Position numbers and translations under genes: made by a program. Of a stretch of 64,000 bases of DNA, positions 32,704 through 41,784 are shown piece after piece; positions within the stretch are counted from its first letter, which is position 1, and every line of letters begins with the position of its first letter. Under the pieces are notes generated by a model. The model searched no databases and was not told the DNA's origin. It worked only from the letters and a program-made list of their open reading frames with translations. This stretch comes from Rathayibacter sp. SW19 (GTDB taxonomy: Bacteria > Actinomycetota > Actinomycetes > Actinomycetales > Microbacteriaceae). The stretch spans positions 3,720,001-3,784,000 of the forward strand of contig NZ_CP133020.1 of assembly GCF_030866825.1 (NCBI RefSeq), in the 5' to 3' direction.

Positions 32704-34215
32704 TCAGCCGACGGTGAGCGCAGTCCAGGACACCGGCGGCAGCGTGATCGTGAGGGTTCCCGAATGTAGCTGCGCACTCTCGTTGCTGACGAGTCCGACC
32801 CTGTCCCGTTCGTTCAGGGTGTTCTTCGCATACACATCTTCGTCGGTCAGCGTCTGGGCGTCGATCAGTGCAACACCAGGCAGTGCCGTCAGATCGATGG
32901 TGACCACCGCTTGTTCGGTGCGAGACCGGTTGACCAGGAAAGCGGATGCGCTGCCCGCGTCCGCGTCATACGTCGCGACCGCGTCGACCAGATTCGCCTC
33001 GCCATACTGCTGTGTCGAATAGGTGTCGCTACTGAGCCTGATGTCCAATGCCGTTCCGGTCGCAAGCCGAGATGTGAGCGCGAACGGGAAGTACGTCGTC
33101 TGACGCCAGGCGGGTCCTGCCGGCTCGGTCATGATCGGTGCGATCACGTTCACCAGTTGGGCGAGCGACGCACTGGTCACCCGGTCTGCGTGTTTGAGCA
33201 GTGAGATCAGCAGGTTGCCGAAGACTACGGCATCCGCAATCGAGTATGCGTCTTCGAGCAAGCGCGGAGCCACGGGCCAGTTATCGAGCCCTTCGATCTT
33301 GTCAACACCGTGGTAGCGATCGATGTACCAGACGTTCCATTCATCGAATGAGATGTTGATGGTCTTATCGCTGCCGTTCACTGCCTTCACGTGGTCGGCC
33401 GTCGCGACGACGGATTCGATGAAGTGATCCATGTCGACGGCGGACGCGAGAAAGCTGTCAAGGTCGCCGTTCTTCTCCTCGTAGTACGCGTGGCAGGAGA
33501 TATAGTCCACATCGTCGTAGGCGTGCGTGAGCACGACCCGCTCCCACTCGCCGAACGTGGGCATGTGCGCGCTCGAGGAGCCGCAGACGACCAGTTCGAT
33601 CGAGGGGTCCAGCTGCCGCATGGCCTTCGCGGTGCGGGAGGCGAGTTTGCCGTAGTCGTCGGCGGAACGATGGCCGAGCTGCCACGGGCCGTCCATCTCG
33701 TTTCCGAGGCACCACATCTTCACACCGAACGCATCCGTTTTGCCGTTTGCGATCCGTTGGTCGGCGAGCGCCGTGCCTGACGCGATGTTCGAATATTCGA
33801 GCAGGTCGAGCGCTTCTTGGGTTCCGCGGGTGCCGAGGTTCACAGCCAGCATCAGTTCGCTGCCGACCTTTTCGAGCCAGGAGGAGAACTCGTGCAGGCC
33901 GATCTCGTTGGTTTCGGTGGAGTGCCAGGCCAGGTCGAGCCGACGCGGCCGGTCTGCGCGCGGGCCGACACTGTCTTCCCACCGGAATCCGGAAACGAAG
34001 TTGCCGCCCGGGTAGCGAATCGTGGAGACGCCCAGTTCCGCGACGAGCGCGATCACGTCCGTGCGGAAGCCTTCCTCGTCGGCTGTCGGATGCCCGGGCT
34101 CGTAGATTCCGTCATAGACACACCGCCCCAGGTGCTCGACGAACGATCCGAACAGTCGACGGTTGACGGCGCCGATCGCGAACTGCGGATCGACGGTAAG
34201 GCGTGCGGTGACCAT
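32704..34215 (-). CDS. Alpha-L-arabinofuranosidase, GH51
   Basis: A 503-residue intracellular glycoside hydrolase of family 51 (no signal peptide). Acid/base Glu173 is in WCLGNEMDGPW and nucleophile Glu292 in NISFDEWNVWY. The barrel start IRYPGGNFVSGFRWEDS is well conserved and a C-terminal beta-sandwich follows. It removes alpha-L-arabinofuranosyl units from imported arabino-oligosaccharides. It is the last gene of the LacI-controlled ABC operon (binding protein, two permeases, this enzyme), 62 bp after the second permease. Confidence 0.93.
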   Translation of the reverse strand: MVTARLTVDPQFAIGAVNRRLFGSFVEHLGRCVYDGIYEPGHPTADEEGFRTDVIALVAELGVSTIRYPGGNFVSGFRWEDSVGPRADRPRRLDLAWHSTETNEIGLHEFSSWLEKVGSELMLAVNLGTRGTQEALDLLEYSNIASGTALADQRIANGKTDAFGVKMWCLGNEMDGPWQLGHRSADDYGKLASRTAKAMRQLDPSIELVVCGSSSAHMPTFGEWERVVLTHAYDDVDYISCHAYYEEKNGDLDSFLASAVDMDHFIESVVATADHVKAVNGSDKTINISFDEWNVWYIDRYHGVDKIEGLDNWPVAPRLLEDAYSIADAVVFGNLLISLLKHADRVTSASLAQLVNVIAPIMTEPAGPAWRQTTYFPFALTSRLATGTALDIRLSSDTYSTQQYGEANLVDAVATYDADAGSASAFLVNRSRTEQAVVTIDLTALPGVALIDAQTLTDEDVYAKNTLNERDRVGLVSNESAQLHSGTLTITLPPVSWTALTVG

Positions 34216-34235
34216 TTTCTTCTTTCATGAGGGGA

Positions 34236-34258
34236 TGCCCGGCCTGGCCGGCCGGGCA
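34236..34258 (-). terminator. Intra-operon hairpin before the GH51 gene
   Basis: TGCCCGGCC, loop of 5 nt, GGCCGGGCA: a perfect 9-bp GC stem in the 62-bp gap between permease and arabinofuranosidase genes, with no T-tract. It may attenuate or protect mRNA segments. Confidence 0.55.
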
Positions 34259-34277
34259 GGTGAGCGGATGCGTGCGC

Positions 34278-35243
34278 CTATTTCAGGCTGCCGAGCGACA
34301 GACCGCCCTGCCAATACTTCTGCAACGTGAGAAACGCGATGATGAGTGGAATGATCGACACGAGCGAGCCCACGATGATCAGACTCCACAGCGAGTGCCC
34401 GCCACCATTGTTCGATGACGCCAATTGCTCCCACAGCCCGAGGCCGACCGTTATCGGGTACAACCGCGAATTCGACAGCATCGCCAGCGGCAGAAAATAG
34501 TTGTTCCACGTTCCAACGACAGACAGCAGCAGCACGGTGATGACGGCAGGCCGCATCAGCGGCAGCGCAACGCGGAAAAACGTGCGGAATTCACCGGCGC
34601 CGTCCACTCGGGCCGCGTCCAGAAGTTCATCCGGCACGGCATCCCCGGTGTAGACACGCATCAGATAGACACCGAACGGGCTGAGCAGCGAGGGCAGGAT
34701 GATGGCCCAAATCGTGTCGGTCAATCCGAGGTTCGACATGAGCACGAAGGTCGGGATCACGAGCGCGGTCAACGGCACCATGACCGAGCCAAGCAAAAGT
34801 GAGAACATGAATGTGCGGCCGCGGAACTTGTACTTGGCGAACCCGTAGCCGGCCAACACGGAGACGATGGTGGCGCCGAGGCCGCCCGAGACGGCATACA
34901 GCACCGAGTTGCCGAGCCACTGCAGGTACTCACCGTTGTTGTAGGTGAATAGGTCTTGCAGGTTGCTGAACAGGTTGAAGTTCTTGTCGAACCACAACGT
35001 TCCGGCTGTTCCGCCGAAGAGCCCCTGTGCATCTTTGGTGCTTGCGACGAAGAGCCACCAGATCGGGATCAAGAAATAGATGACCAGTGCGAGTAAGAAC
35101 AGATGCGCGACCGTGTTGCGGCGGCGTTTCGGGATGCGCGCCGACAACCCGCGTGTCGACGATCCCCGTTTCGACGATCTCCGTGTCGACGATCTCCGTG
35201 TCGACGATCCCGGGGCAGGCGCAGCATTCGTGAGTGTGCTCAT
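34278..35243 (-). CDS. Carbohydrate ABC transporter permease, MalG type
   Basis: A 321-residue permease with six predicted transmembrane segments. The ABC-interaction EAA loop reads DELLDAARVDGAGEFRTFF at about 209-227. The N-terminal cytoplasmic tail is a repeat-encoded STRRSSTRRSSKRGSST stretch. Its ATG overlaps the stop of the MalF-type gene (ATGA), so the two are translationally coupled. It works with the upstream permease and the binding lipoprotein. No ATPase gene is in the cluster, so a shared MsiK-like ATPase is implied. Confidence 0.92.
   Translation of the reverse strand: MSTLTNAAPAPGSSTRRSSTRRSSKRGSSTRGLSARIPKRRRNTVAHLFLLALVIYFLIPIWWLFVASTKDAQGLFGGTAGTLWFDKNFNLFSNLQDLFTYNNGEYLQWLGNSVLYAVSGGLGATIVSVLAGYGFAKYKFRGRTFMFSLLLGSVMVPLTALVIPTFVLMSNLGLTDTIWAIILPSLLSPFGVYLMRVYTGDAVPDELLDAARVDGAGEFRTFFRVALPLMRPAVITVLLLSVVGTWNNYFLPLAMLSNSRLYPITVGLGLWEQLASSNNGGGHSLWSLIIVGSLVSIIPLIIAFLTLQKYWQGGLSLGSLK
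35153..35212. repeat. 15-bp in-frame tandem repeat, four copies
   Basis: GTGTCGACGATCCCC, GTTTCGACGATCTCC, GTGTCGACGATCTCC and GTGTCGACGATCCCG, encoding SSTRR-type units in the N-terminal tail of the MalG-type permease. Confidence 0.9.
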
Positions 35244-36202
35244 TTCAGGATGCTCCCTCTCTTACGAGTTGCGAACATGAAGATGTAGACGGCGATGAAG
35301 ACCACGATTCCCAGTGCGAAGGAGATCGTCGATGCGTAGTTGAACTGGGCGTAGGAGAACGCCAGGTTGAACGCGTAGATATTCGGCGTGAAGTCCGGGG
35401 TGATCGATCCGTTGGCGACCGGCCCAAGCACCTGCGGCTCCGTGAAGAACTGCAGGGTTCCGATCAGCGCGAACACGAGAATCAGGATCATGGCGGAGCT
35501 GACCAACGGCAACTTGATGCGGAAGGCCACCTGCCACGAATTCGCACCGTCGAGTTTCGCCGCCTCATACAGGGCCGGGTCAATTCCCTGCAACGCGGCG
35601 AAGATGATGATCATGTAGTAACCGGCCCACTGCCAGGTGACCACATTGAGCAAGCCGGCGAAGACGTTGTCCGGGCTGAGCATGAACGGCGCCTGTGCGT
35701 GGAACAGGGAGAAGATGTCCTGCAGCGGTCCGAAGGTCGGGCTATACAGAAAACCCCACATCAGCGCGCCGATAACCGCGGGAATCGCGTAGGGGAGGAA
35801 GATCATCAAGCGCGAGAATTTAGCGAGCCGCGTGGTGAGCGCATCCAGCAACAGCGCAGCAGCGAGCGAAACGGCCATCTGCACCGGGATCAACACGATC
35901 GCGAACCGGATCACGAACCAGATGCCTTTGAGGAACGACGGGTCAGTGAACGCCTTGACATAGTTGTCGATGCCGGCGAACGTCGTGCCGGTGGCCAGCC
36001 CCTTCGTGTACAGGCTGAGGTAGAACGCGTAGGCGAGTGGCGCAACCAAGAACAGTGCGAACACGATAGCGAACGGTGCGATGAAGAGCCAGCCGACCCT
36101 CGCACGTCGCGCCGTCATCCGGGCGCTGCGCGAGACCGGTGCCCGCCGTCCGCGCGGTGTTGATGGCGGCTTCACTGCCGCCACGACCCCTGAGGTACTC
36201 AT
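35240..36202 (-). CDS. Sugar ABC transporter permease, MalF type
   Basis: A 320-residue inner-membrane permease with six predicted helices and an EAA loop, ALYEAAKLDGANSWQVAFRI. The start at 36202 follows GGGAGAGG; the open frame extends to a GTG at 36256 that would add a His/Glu-rich leader (HEHEHEH), encoded by the microsatellite, and is less likely. Forms the arabino-oligosaccharide importer with the MalG-type permease and the binding lipoprotein. Confidence 0.9.
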   Translation of the reverse strand: MSTSGVVAAVKPPSTPRGRRAPVSRSARMTARRARVGWLFIAPFAIVFALFLVAPLAYAFYLSLYTKGLATGTTFAGIDNYVKAFTDPSFLKGIWFVIRFAIVLIPVQMAVSLAAALLLDALTTRLAKFSRLMIFLPYAIPAVIGALMWGFLYSPTFGPLQDIFSLFHAQAPFMLSPDNVFAGLLNVVTWQWAGYYMIIIFAALQGIDPALYEAAKLDGANSWQVAFRIKLPLVSSAMILILVFALIGTLQFFTEPQVLGPVANGSITPDFTPNIYAFNLAFSYAQFNYASTISFALGIVVFIAVYIFMFATRKRGSILK

Positions 36203-36221
36203 CCTCTCCCTGCTTTCCTTC

Positions 36222-36320
36222 TGTGCATGTTCATGTTCATGTTCATGTGCGTGCACATGTTCATATTCGTGTACATGTGCATGTTCAGTTCATGCGCGTG
36301 TACATGTGCGAGCGTGTGCG
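36222..36320. repeat. CATGTT hexanucleotide microsatellite
   Basis: About 90 bp of degenerate CATGTT/CATGTG/CGTGTA units, with three perfect tandem CATGTT copies at 36226-36243, between the binding-protein stop and the MalF-type start. It falls in the operon's intercistronic leader and could vary in length by slippage. Confidence 0.8.
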
Positions 36321-36383
36321 TCGATGTTGCGAGCGGATGCCGGGGCCGCGCGATTGCAGCGCCCCGGCGTCCGCAATCGCCGG

Positions 36384-37754
36384 CTACTGCGTGACCGTGA
36401 AGCCCTGGCTCTTCGCGTAGGTCACCATGGTCTTCTGCAGATCGGTCGCGGCCTGCTCCCCCGTGGTCTTGCCCGCGTTGATCTTCACGAGCTCCGCTTG
36501 AAGCTGCGCGTAGTAGTAGACCGAGAACGGGCTGTAGTTGAAGCCCTTGTACGCGTTCTCAGCAGGCACGTAGACGTCTTTGTTCGCGGTTTGGCCGTTG
36601 AAGAAGTCCACCTTGTTGTTGATGAATTCGTCGGAGGTCAGCACGCCCTGATTCAGCGGGAAGATGGTCTGCGTCTTCCAGCCGTCTGTGAGCGAAGCGT
36701 CATCTGCGTAGAGGCCCTTTGCCACTTCGGCCGCGAGCTTCTTGTCCGTCGCCTGCGTGGTCACCGCGAACGTCGAACCGCCCCAGTTCACAGACACGTT
36801 GTCTCCGGCGTTCCACTGCGGAAGCGGTGCAACAGAGAATTCGCCCTTCTCGCTGCCCTTTCCGACGCCCGCGCCCGTCAGGTAGCCGGGCGCCCACGCC
36901 GCTGAGATGTAGGTGGCGTACTTGCCACCGACCATGCCGGAGATGTAGTCGGTCGTGAACTGATCCTGTTTGCCGACAAGCCCCTTGTTGGAAAGGCCCG
37001 CCCAGTAGGAGAGCACGTCTTTCGTGGCCTGGTCATCGAGGGTGATCTTCACGTCTTTGGGCTTGGCCAGGTCGTACACGAACGGCACGGCGCCCTTTTG
37101 TGCCATCAGAGCCGTGATCGCAGCGGGAACGTTGCTGCCCAGGTCGCCGAACAGCGGCCCACCCGCATCCTTCACCTTCTGAGCGTCTGCCGCGTACTCA
37201 GCCCACGTGGTCGGTGGCGTCGTAATGCCGTACTTCGCGAAAACATCCGTGCGGTAGATCATGGCCATCGGGCCGCCGTCGACCGGGATGGCGTAAACGG
37301 CGTCGCCCTGCGACACGTCCTTCCAGGCACCGGCACTGAAGTTCTTCTTGACATCGTTCGCACCGAACTGGCTCAGGTCGACGAGCGCCTTCTGGATCTC
37401 GAACCCGGTGAGCTGATCCGCCTCGAGCATGATCACGTCGGGGGCGCCCTTGTTCGCGGCGATCGCAGTCTGGAACTTCGCGTATTCCGGGGCCCCTTGC
37501 CCTGCGACGGTCCAGCACACCTGCACGTCTTTGTGGGCCTTGTTGAAGTTGTCGACGACGGTCGCCATGTTCGGATACCAGGCCCAGACGGAAACCTGCG
37601 GGGCATCCTTATAGATCATCTTGTTCGTGCAGTTGGTGAGCTTCGGGCTGGTGCCGGCGGCCGTGTCGCTCGAACCTCCCCCTCCGCTGCAGGCTGCGAG
37701 CGACGCCGTCAGCGCCACTGCGGACAGGACGGCAAAGAGTGCCTTCTTTTTCAC
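36384..37754 (-). CDS. ABC transporter sugar-binding lipoprotein
   Basis: A 456-residue extracellular solute-binding protein (family 1). The signal peptide KKKALFAVLSAVALTASLAAC gives a lipobox with the lipidated Cys at about 22. The start is the GTG at 37754 with GAAGGGAA upstream; the frame itself extends further to 37817. Landmarks are YAIPVDGGPMAMIYRTDVF and VNWGGSTFAV. It delivers substrate, inferred to be arabino-oligosaccharide from the GH51 neighbour, to the two permeases encoded downstream. Confidence 0.92.
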   Translation of the reverse strand: MKKKALFAVLSAVALTASLAACSGGGGSSDTAAGTSPKLTNCTNKMIYKDAPQVSVWAWYPNMATVVDNFNKAHKDVQVCWTVAGQGAPEYAKFQTAIAANKGAPDVIMLEADQLTGFEIQKALVDLSQFGANDVKKNFSAGAWKDVSQGDAVYAIPVDGGPMAMIYRTDVFAKYGITTPPTTWAEYAADAQKVKDAGGPLFGDLGSNVPAAITALMAQKGAVPFVYDLAKPKDVKITLDDQATKDVLSYWAGLSNKGLVGKQDQFTTDYISGMVGGKYATYISAAWAPGYLTGAGVGKGSEKGEFSVAPLPQWNAGDNVSVNWGGSTFAVTTQATDKKLAAEVAKGLYADDASLTDGWKTQTIFPLNQGVLTSDEFINNKVDFFNGQTANKDVYVPAENAYKGFNYSPFSVYYYAQLQAELVKINAGKTTGEQAATDLQKTMVTYAKSQGFTVTQ

Positions 37755-37845
37755 TGTGTTCCCTTCGATTGTGCTTCTTTGCATCAGACTTCGTTGTCGT
37801 GACACGAGTCGTGACACGAGTCGACAGGAGGCTTGAACATCAATT

Positions 37846-37873
37846 TACAACGTTGTAGGTAAACGTTGTAACT
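37846..37873 (-). promoter_or_regulatory. LacI-type operators upstream of the arabinoside operon
   Basis: TACAACGTTGTA (37846-37857) is a perfect 12-bp palindrome, followed by a second partial site AAACGTTGTAACT (37861-37873). They lie about 90-120 bp upstream of the binding-protein start and match the site upstream of the adjacent lacI gene. Confidence 0.75.
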
Positions 37874-37936
37874 ACATCATGCAGATCGAAGTGCGCCCTG
37901 TCAAGCGCGAGCGCTGAACTACAGCCGTGCCGATGG

Positions 37937-38959
37937 CTACGCTTTGGTAACGGCCGTTGACTCGCGCGAGACGATGCGGAAGTCTGCCCGCAACTCCCGT
38001 GGGGCGATCGGATCGCCCCCTGCCGCCGCGATCCGCTCCAGCAGCACCCGCACCGCTGTTTCGGCGATCTCATCGCGACCGGGATCCACGGTCGTCAGCG
38101 TCGGAAGCGAATATCGCGTCTCATCGATGTCGTCAAAGCCGATGACGGCGACATCGTTCGGGATCCGCAGGCCCGCATCCTGCATCACGCGCATCGCTCC
38201 GAGCGCGATCGAATCGTTGAATGCGACCACGCCGTCGAACGAGATACCGGAATCCAGCGCGCCCCGCATCGCATCCGCCCCATCGCCACGATGCCAGGCA
38301 TCGACATTCACCACGAGCTCCTCGCGATACGGCAACCCGGCGGTCTCAAGGCCTTGCCGATAGCCGGCCAAGCGCAACCCCGCCGACCCGATGATCTCGT
38401 TCGGATGCGCACCGAAAGCCAGGATGCGTGTGCGCCCGAGGGCCGCGATATGCTCGGTCGCCGCCCGCGCCGCCTCGACGTTCTGCATGGTCACGTGATC
38501 CGTCGGCCCGTCGAAGATTCGCTCGCCCAGGAGCACCAACGGGGTTGGGATGTCGACGAGCGCAGCGTCTGCCTGGCCGAGGCCGAGCACGCTGAACAGA
38601 ACGCCGTCGACCATCCGCATGCGGGGTCCACGCAAGATCTCGAGTTCGCGATCACGATCGCCGTCGGACTGCTGGATCAACACGAAGATGTCGTGCTGTG
38701 CGGCGGCGCGCATGACGGCATCCGCAAGTTCGGCGAAGTACGCATTCTTGAGATCGGGGATGACCAGGCTGATCGCCCCTGTGCGACCGGAGCGCAGCCC
38801 GCGGGCGGAGAGATTCGGCTGATAGCCGAGCTGCTCGATCGCATCCTGCACGCGTTGGCGCGTCTCGGGCTTGATGTGCGGGTAGTCGTTGATGACGTTG
38901 GAAACCGTCTTGATCGACACACCGGACGCTCTCGCGACATCGTGCAAAGTGACCGCCAC
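37937..38959 (-). CDS. LacI-family transcriptional regulator (arabinoside operon)
   Basis: A 340-residue repressor. The N-terminal HTH is VTLHDVARASGVSIKTVSNVI with the hinge helix near 50-60, followed by a periplasmic-binding-protein-like sugar sensor. I chose the GTG at 38959, preceded by GAGGGGGAG; an ATG at 38983 would add eight residues. It lies upstream of the binding protein-permease-GH51 operon on the same strand, and palindromic CAACGTTG sites occur before both promoters, so it probably represses the operon and itself. Confidence 0.9.
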   Translation of the reverse strand: MAVTLHDVARASGVSIKTVSNVINDYPHIKPETRQRVQDAIEQLGYQPNLSARGLRSGRTGAISLVIPDLKNAYFAELADAVMRAAAQHDIFVLIQQSDGDRDRELEILRGPRMRMVDGVLFSVLGLGQADAALVDIPTPLVLLGERIFDGPTDHVTMQNVEAARAATEHIAALGRTRILAFGAHPNEIIGSAGLRLAGYRQGLETAGLPYREELVVNVDAWHRGDGADAMRGALDSGISFDGVVAFNDSIALGAMRVMQDAGLRIPNDVAVIGFDDIDETRYSLPTLTTVDPGRDEIAETAVRVLLERIAAAGGDPIAPRELRADFRIVSRESTAVTKA

Positions 38960-39022
38960 CGCGCTCCCCCTCAGCTTCATCACGGGGCACTGTGCTCGCC
39001 GCTCGTTCCTGAATACGCAGAC

Positions 39023-39034
39023 TACAACGTTGGA
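39023..39034 (-). promoter_or_regulatory. LacI-type operator upstream of lacI
   Basis: TACAACGTTGGA, one base from the perfect palindrome at 37846, 64 bp upstream of the lacI start. It suggests autoregulation. Nothing else is evident from here to the next gene end at 39258. Confidence 0.65.
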
Positions 39035-39257
39035 GAGCTCTTCCGTGACGACCCGACGACGCAGTTACCCACTTCTGCCGGTGCAGACCCGGCCAAGCCG
39101 GACGGCTGTTTGCGCTGAAGAGGACTTTGCACGACAAACCGGATGCGAAAGCGCTATCGGATCCGGGCCAGCGTCAAGAATCCGGTCCTGCGTAACCGCT
39201 GGCCGCGTCAGTGCGAAGCACCGTCAGTTCGGCGGCTCCATCAGTTGGTCAACGCCG

Positions 39258-40487
39258 TCAATTCGTTAGCGCAGGCACGGTGCGCGGCCGGACCACGAAC
39301 CACAGCACGATCACGGAGACAAGCGAGGTGCCGATCATGACGGCGCCCATCGGGATCGCGTTGCTGACGCCCAGGATGCCCACGATCGGGGAGATGATCC
39401 CGGCCATGCCGAAGTTGACGGCTCCGAGCAGCGACGCCGCAGTGCCCGCCTCGTTTCCGTGCGTATTGAGACCGAGAACCTGGATGCAGGGAAAGCTGAA
39501 ACCACAGCACGCGATGAAGAACCACAGTGGAATCAGGATGCCCCACAGCCCGGCCCCTGCAATATCCAGCACCACGATCGTCGCGCCGAGCACGAGCATC
39601 GCGGTGGTCGTTCCGACCAGGATCCATTGCGGACCGAGATATTTCGTCAAACGCGCGCTGGCTTGCACTCCGAACACGACGCCCAGCGAGTTGACGGCGA
39701 ACAGCAGCCCGTACTGTTGCGCATCGAACGCGTAAACCTGCTGGAACAGGAACGGCGATGCCGACAAATACGCGAACAGCCCGCTGAAGGTCATGCCGCC
39801 GACGATGGCTGTGCCGACGAACACGCGGTCGGTGAGCACCGCGCGGTAGCGGTCCCGAAGAGTCGAGTGCCCGGCATCCAGCCGCCGCTCGACCGGGCGC
39901 GTTTCCACGATCAGGAACCAGACGGCCGCGAGCACCACGGCGCCGTAGCAGGCGAGAACCAAGAAGATGCCACGCCAGGGCATGATCGACAGCAACTGCG
40001 ACCCGATCACAGGGGCGAGCACCGGGGCGAGTCCGCTGACGAGGGCGAGGCGGGAAAGCATCCGCACGAGGGGTCGCCCGCCGAACAAGTCGCGCACCAT
40101 CGCCATCGCGACAACGCCGCCGGCCGCTGCGCCGAAACCCTGAAGAATGCGGAAGACTGCGAGCCAGGTGATGTCGGGCGACACTGCAGCGCCGATCGAC
40201 GCGGCGATGTGCAGCCCTGTCGCCAGGATCAGCGGCAGGCGGCGCCCGACCTTGTCGCTCCACGGTCCGACCAGGAGCTGACCGACAGCGAAACCGACGG
40301 TCGTGCCGGTGAGAGTCAGCTGGATCGCGGCGGCGGATACGTGCATGTCCGACTCGAGCACCGGGAACGCAGGCAGGTACAAGTCGATCGTGAACGGACC
40401 AAGCGCGGTGAGAGCGCCGAGCACGAGGATGTAGACGAGTCGCTCGCGGCCGGAAAGCGAATCGCCGGGGTGGACAACAGTAGTCAC
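39258..40487 (-). CDS. Bcr/CflA-type multidrug efflux MFS transporter
   Basis: A 409-residue drug:H+ antiporter with about 12 transmembrane segments. The first-helix motif ALGPFTIDLYLPAFP and motif A GPWSDKVGRRLPL are typical of the Bcr/CflA group; RDLFGG after helix 4 also fits. I chose the GTG at 40487 because the conserved first helix begins shortly after it and AAGGAA lies upstream; the open frame to 40739 adds a basic low-complexity leader. No regulator is adjacent. Confidence 0.88.
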   Translation of the reverse strand: MTTVVHPGDSLSGRERLVYILVLGALTALGPFTIDLYLPAFPVLESDMHVSAAAIQLTLTGTTVGFAVGQLLVGPWSDKVGRRLPLILATGLHIAASIGAAVSPDITWLAVFRILQGFGAAAGGVVAMAMVRDLFGGRPLVRMLSRLALVSGLAPVLAPVIGSQLLSIMPWRGIFLVLACYGAVVLAAVWFLIVETRPVERRLDAGHSTLRDRYRAVLTDRVFVGTAIVGGMTFSGLFAYLSASPFLFQQVYAFDAQQYGLLFAVNSLGVVFGVQASARLTKYLGPQWILVGTTTAMLVLGATIVVLDIAGAGLWGILIPLWFFIACCGFSFPCIQVLGLNTHGNEAGTAASLLGAVNFGMAGIISPIVGILGVSNAIPMGAVMIGTSLVSVIVLWFVVRPRTVPALTN

Positions 40488-40781
40488 GAAAAGACGTTCC
40501 TTGGAATGAAGATGACAATGCCGCGCCGAATACGACGCAACAGTGAAGCGGGCAGGACCACGCGTGCGCGGCCCGGATGCTCGGATCTCGGATGCTCGGA
40601 TCTCAAGCGTGAGCTCGAACCCATCGAATCGATTCGAGACGAACCGATCAAGCCTAGCGGATGCCGCGCCCTCGCTGAGTTGCATGGATGCCGCACCGGT
40701 GACAGGAGGAATGGCGTAGACCCCTGGGAACAGGATCAATCGTCCTGCTCTCGGAATATTCTCCTGTCCTCAATCACGCAT

Positions 40782-41735
40782 TCAGTTCAGTTGGCCGTCA
40801 TCGTGCAGCCATCGAACGGCCTCCGCAACCGCCTCGAGTGAGGTGTAGCGCGGCGCGTAGCCGAGCATCCGCTGCGCCTTCTCAATGCTGAATGCGGGGC
40901 TGCGCGCGATGTGATCCCAGGTGATGTCGGCGTTCTGGTCGCCGACGACGGCGCGGAATTCTTCGAACGGCACAAAGCGCAGGCTGGCTTCGCGCCCCGA
41001 CCAGCCGGCGACCGCCTGCGCATAGCCACGCAGCGTGAGCGCGCGTGGCGAGACGATGCTGAAGGCTGAGCCCGCGGCATCCGCTGCGTGGTCGATCGCC
41101 CGTTCGAAAGCCTGCGCGACATCGTCGGCGTGAACGTGATGCAGCGTCTCGAGGCCGAGATTCGGCAGCACGACCTCACGGCCGGACGCAAGCCGCGCCC
41201 ACACATCGAGATTGAGGTTGGCGGCGGGATTGATGACCCGCCAACCTGGTCCGCTGATGTGGCCGGGATGCAGCACGATGCAGGGCAGCCCGCCGGCACT
41301 GCGCGACTCGGCCAGGAGCATGTCCTCGATCGCCGCCTTGCCCAGCCCGTACGCGCCCCAGGTGTTGCGCGGTGCGTCCTCTGTTCCGGGCACCTCGGTC
41401 AACGGGCCGTGAATCCAAATACTCCCGCAGGTGATCAGAAGCGCTGCGGTTCCGCGCAGCGCTTCGACGAGCTGCTGCGCAGACGCGGCCGTGAAGCAGA
41501 TCAAATCGATGACGACATCCGGCTTCAACTCGGCGACTAGCGCGCCAAAGGTGCCAGCCGCATCCAGAGCGTCGCGGTCGATTGCGATGCGTCGCGCCCG
41601 CTGCCACCGCGGATCGGACCGGTATGGTTCGCGGATGCCCCGCGAGAGCGCCACCACCTCGTCACCGCGATCGACGAGCCGCGGGATCAGATAACTGCCG
41701 ACGTGTCCTGTTGCGCCGATCACGACCACCCGCAT
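40782..41735 (-). CDS. NAD-dependent epimerase/dehydratase family protein
   Basis: A 317-residue short-chain dehydrogenase of the extended type. Rossmann motif VVVIGATGHVGSYL is at 3-16, TCGSIWIHG is the Ser region, and YGLGKAAIED gives the active-site YxxxK. Substrate is unknown, probably a sugar or sugar-nucleotide given neighbours. It lies 49 bp downstream of the ROK regulator gene on the same strand. The start at 41735 has AAGGG upstream. Confidence 0.85.
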   Translation of the reverse strand: MRVVVIGATGHVGSYLIPRLVDRGDEVVALSRGIREPYRSDPRWQRARRIAIDRDALDAAGTFGALVAELKPDVVIDLICFTAASAQQLVEALRGTAALLITCGSIWIHGPLTEVPGTEDAPRNTWGAYGLGKAAIEDMLLAESRSAGGLPCIVLHPGHISGPGWRVINPAANLNLDVWARLASGREVVLPNLGLETLHHVHADDVAQAFERAIDHAADAAGSAFSIVSPRALTLRGYAQAVAGWSGREASLRFVPFEEFRAVVGDQNADITWDHIARSPAFSIEKAQRMLGYAPRYTSLEAVAEAVRWLHDDGQLN

Positions 41736-41784
41736 CTGTGCATCCCTTCTTACTTGTTGTGTGTTGCTTGTTGCAGCGCTTCGC

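Noticed and set aside
36203..36256. His/Glu-rich N-terminal leader of the MalF-type permease as a metal-binding tail
   Set aside because: The ATG at 36202 has a good ribosome site, whereas the upstream GTG has none; the residues are probably untranslated microsatellite.
39459..40841. Open frame of 460 codons antisense to the Bcr/CflA transporter
   Set aside because: It has a charged, repeat-like product with no domain; the transporter motifs are clear.
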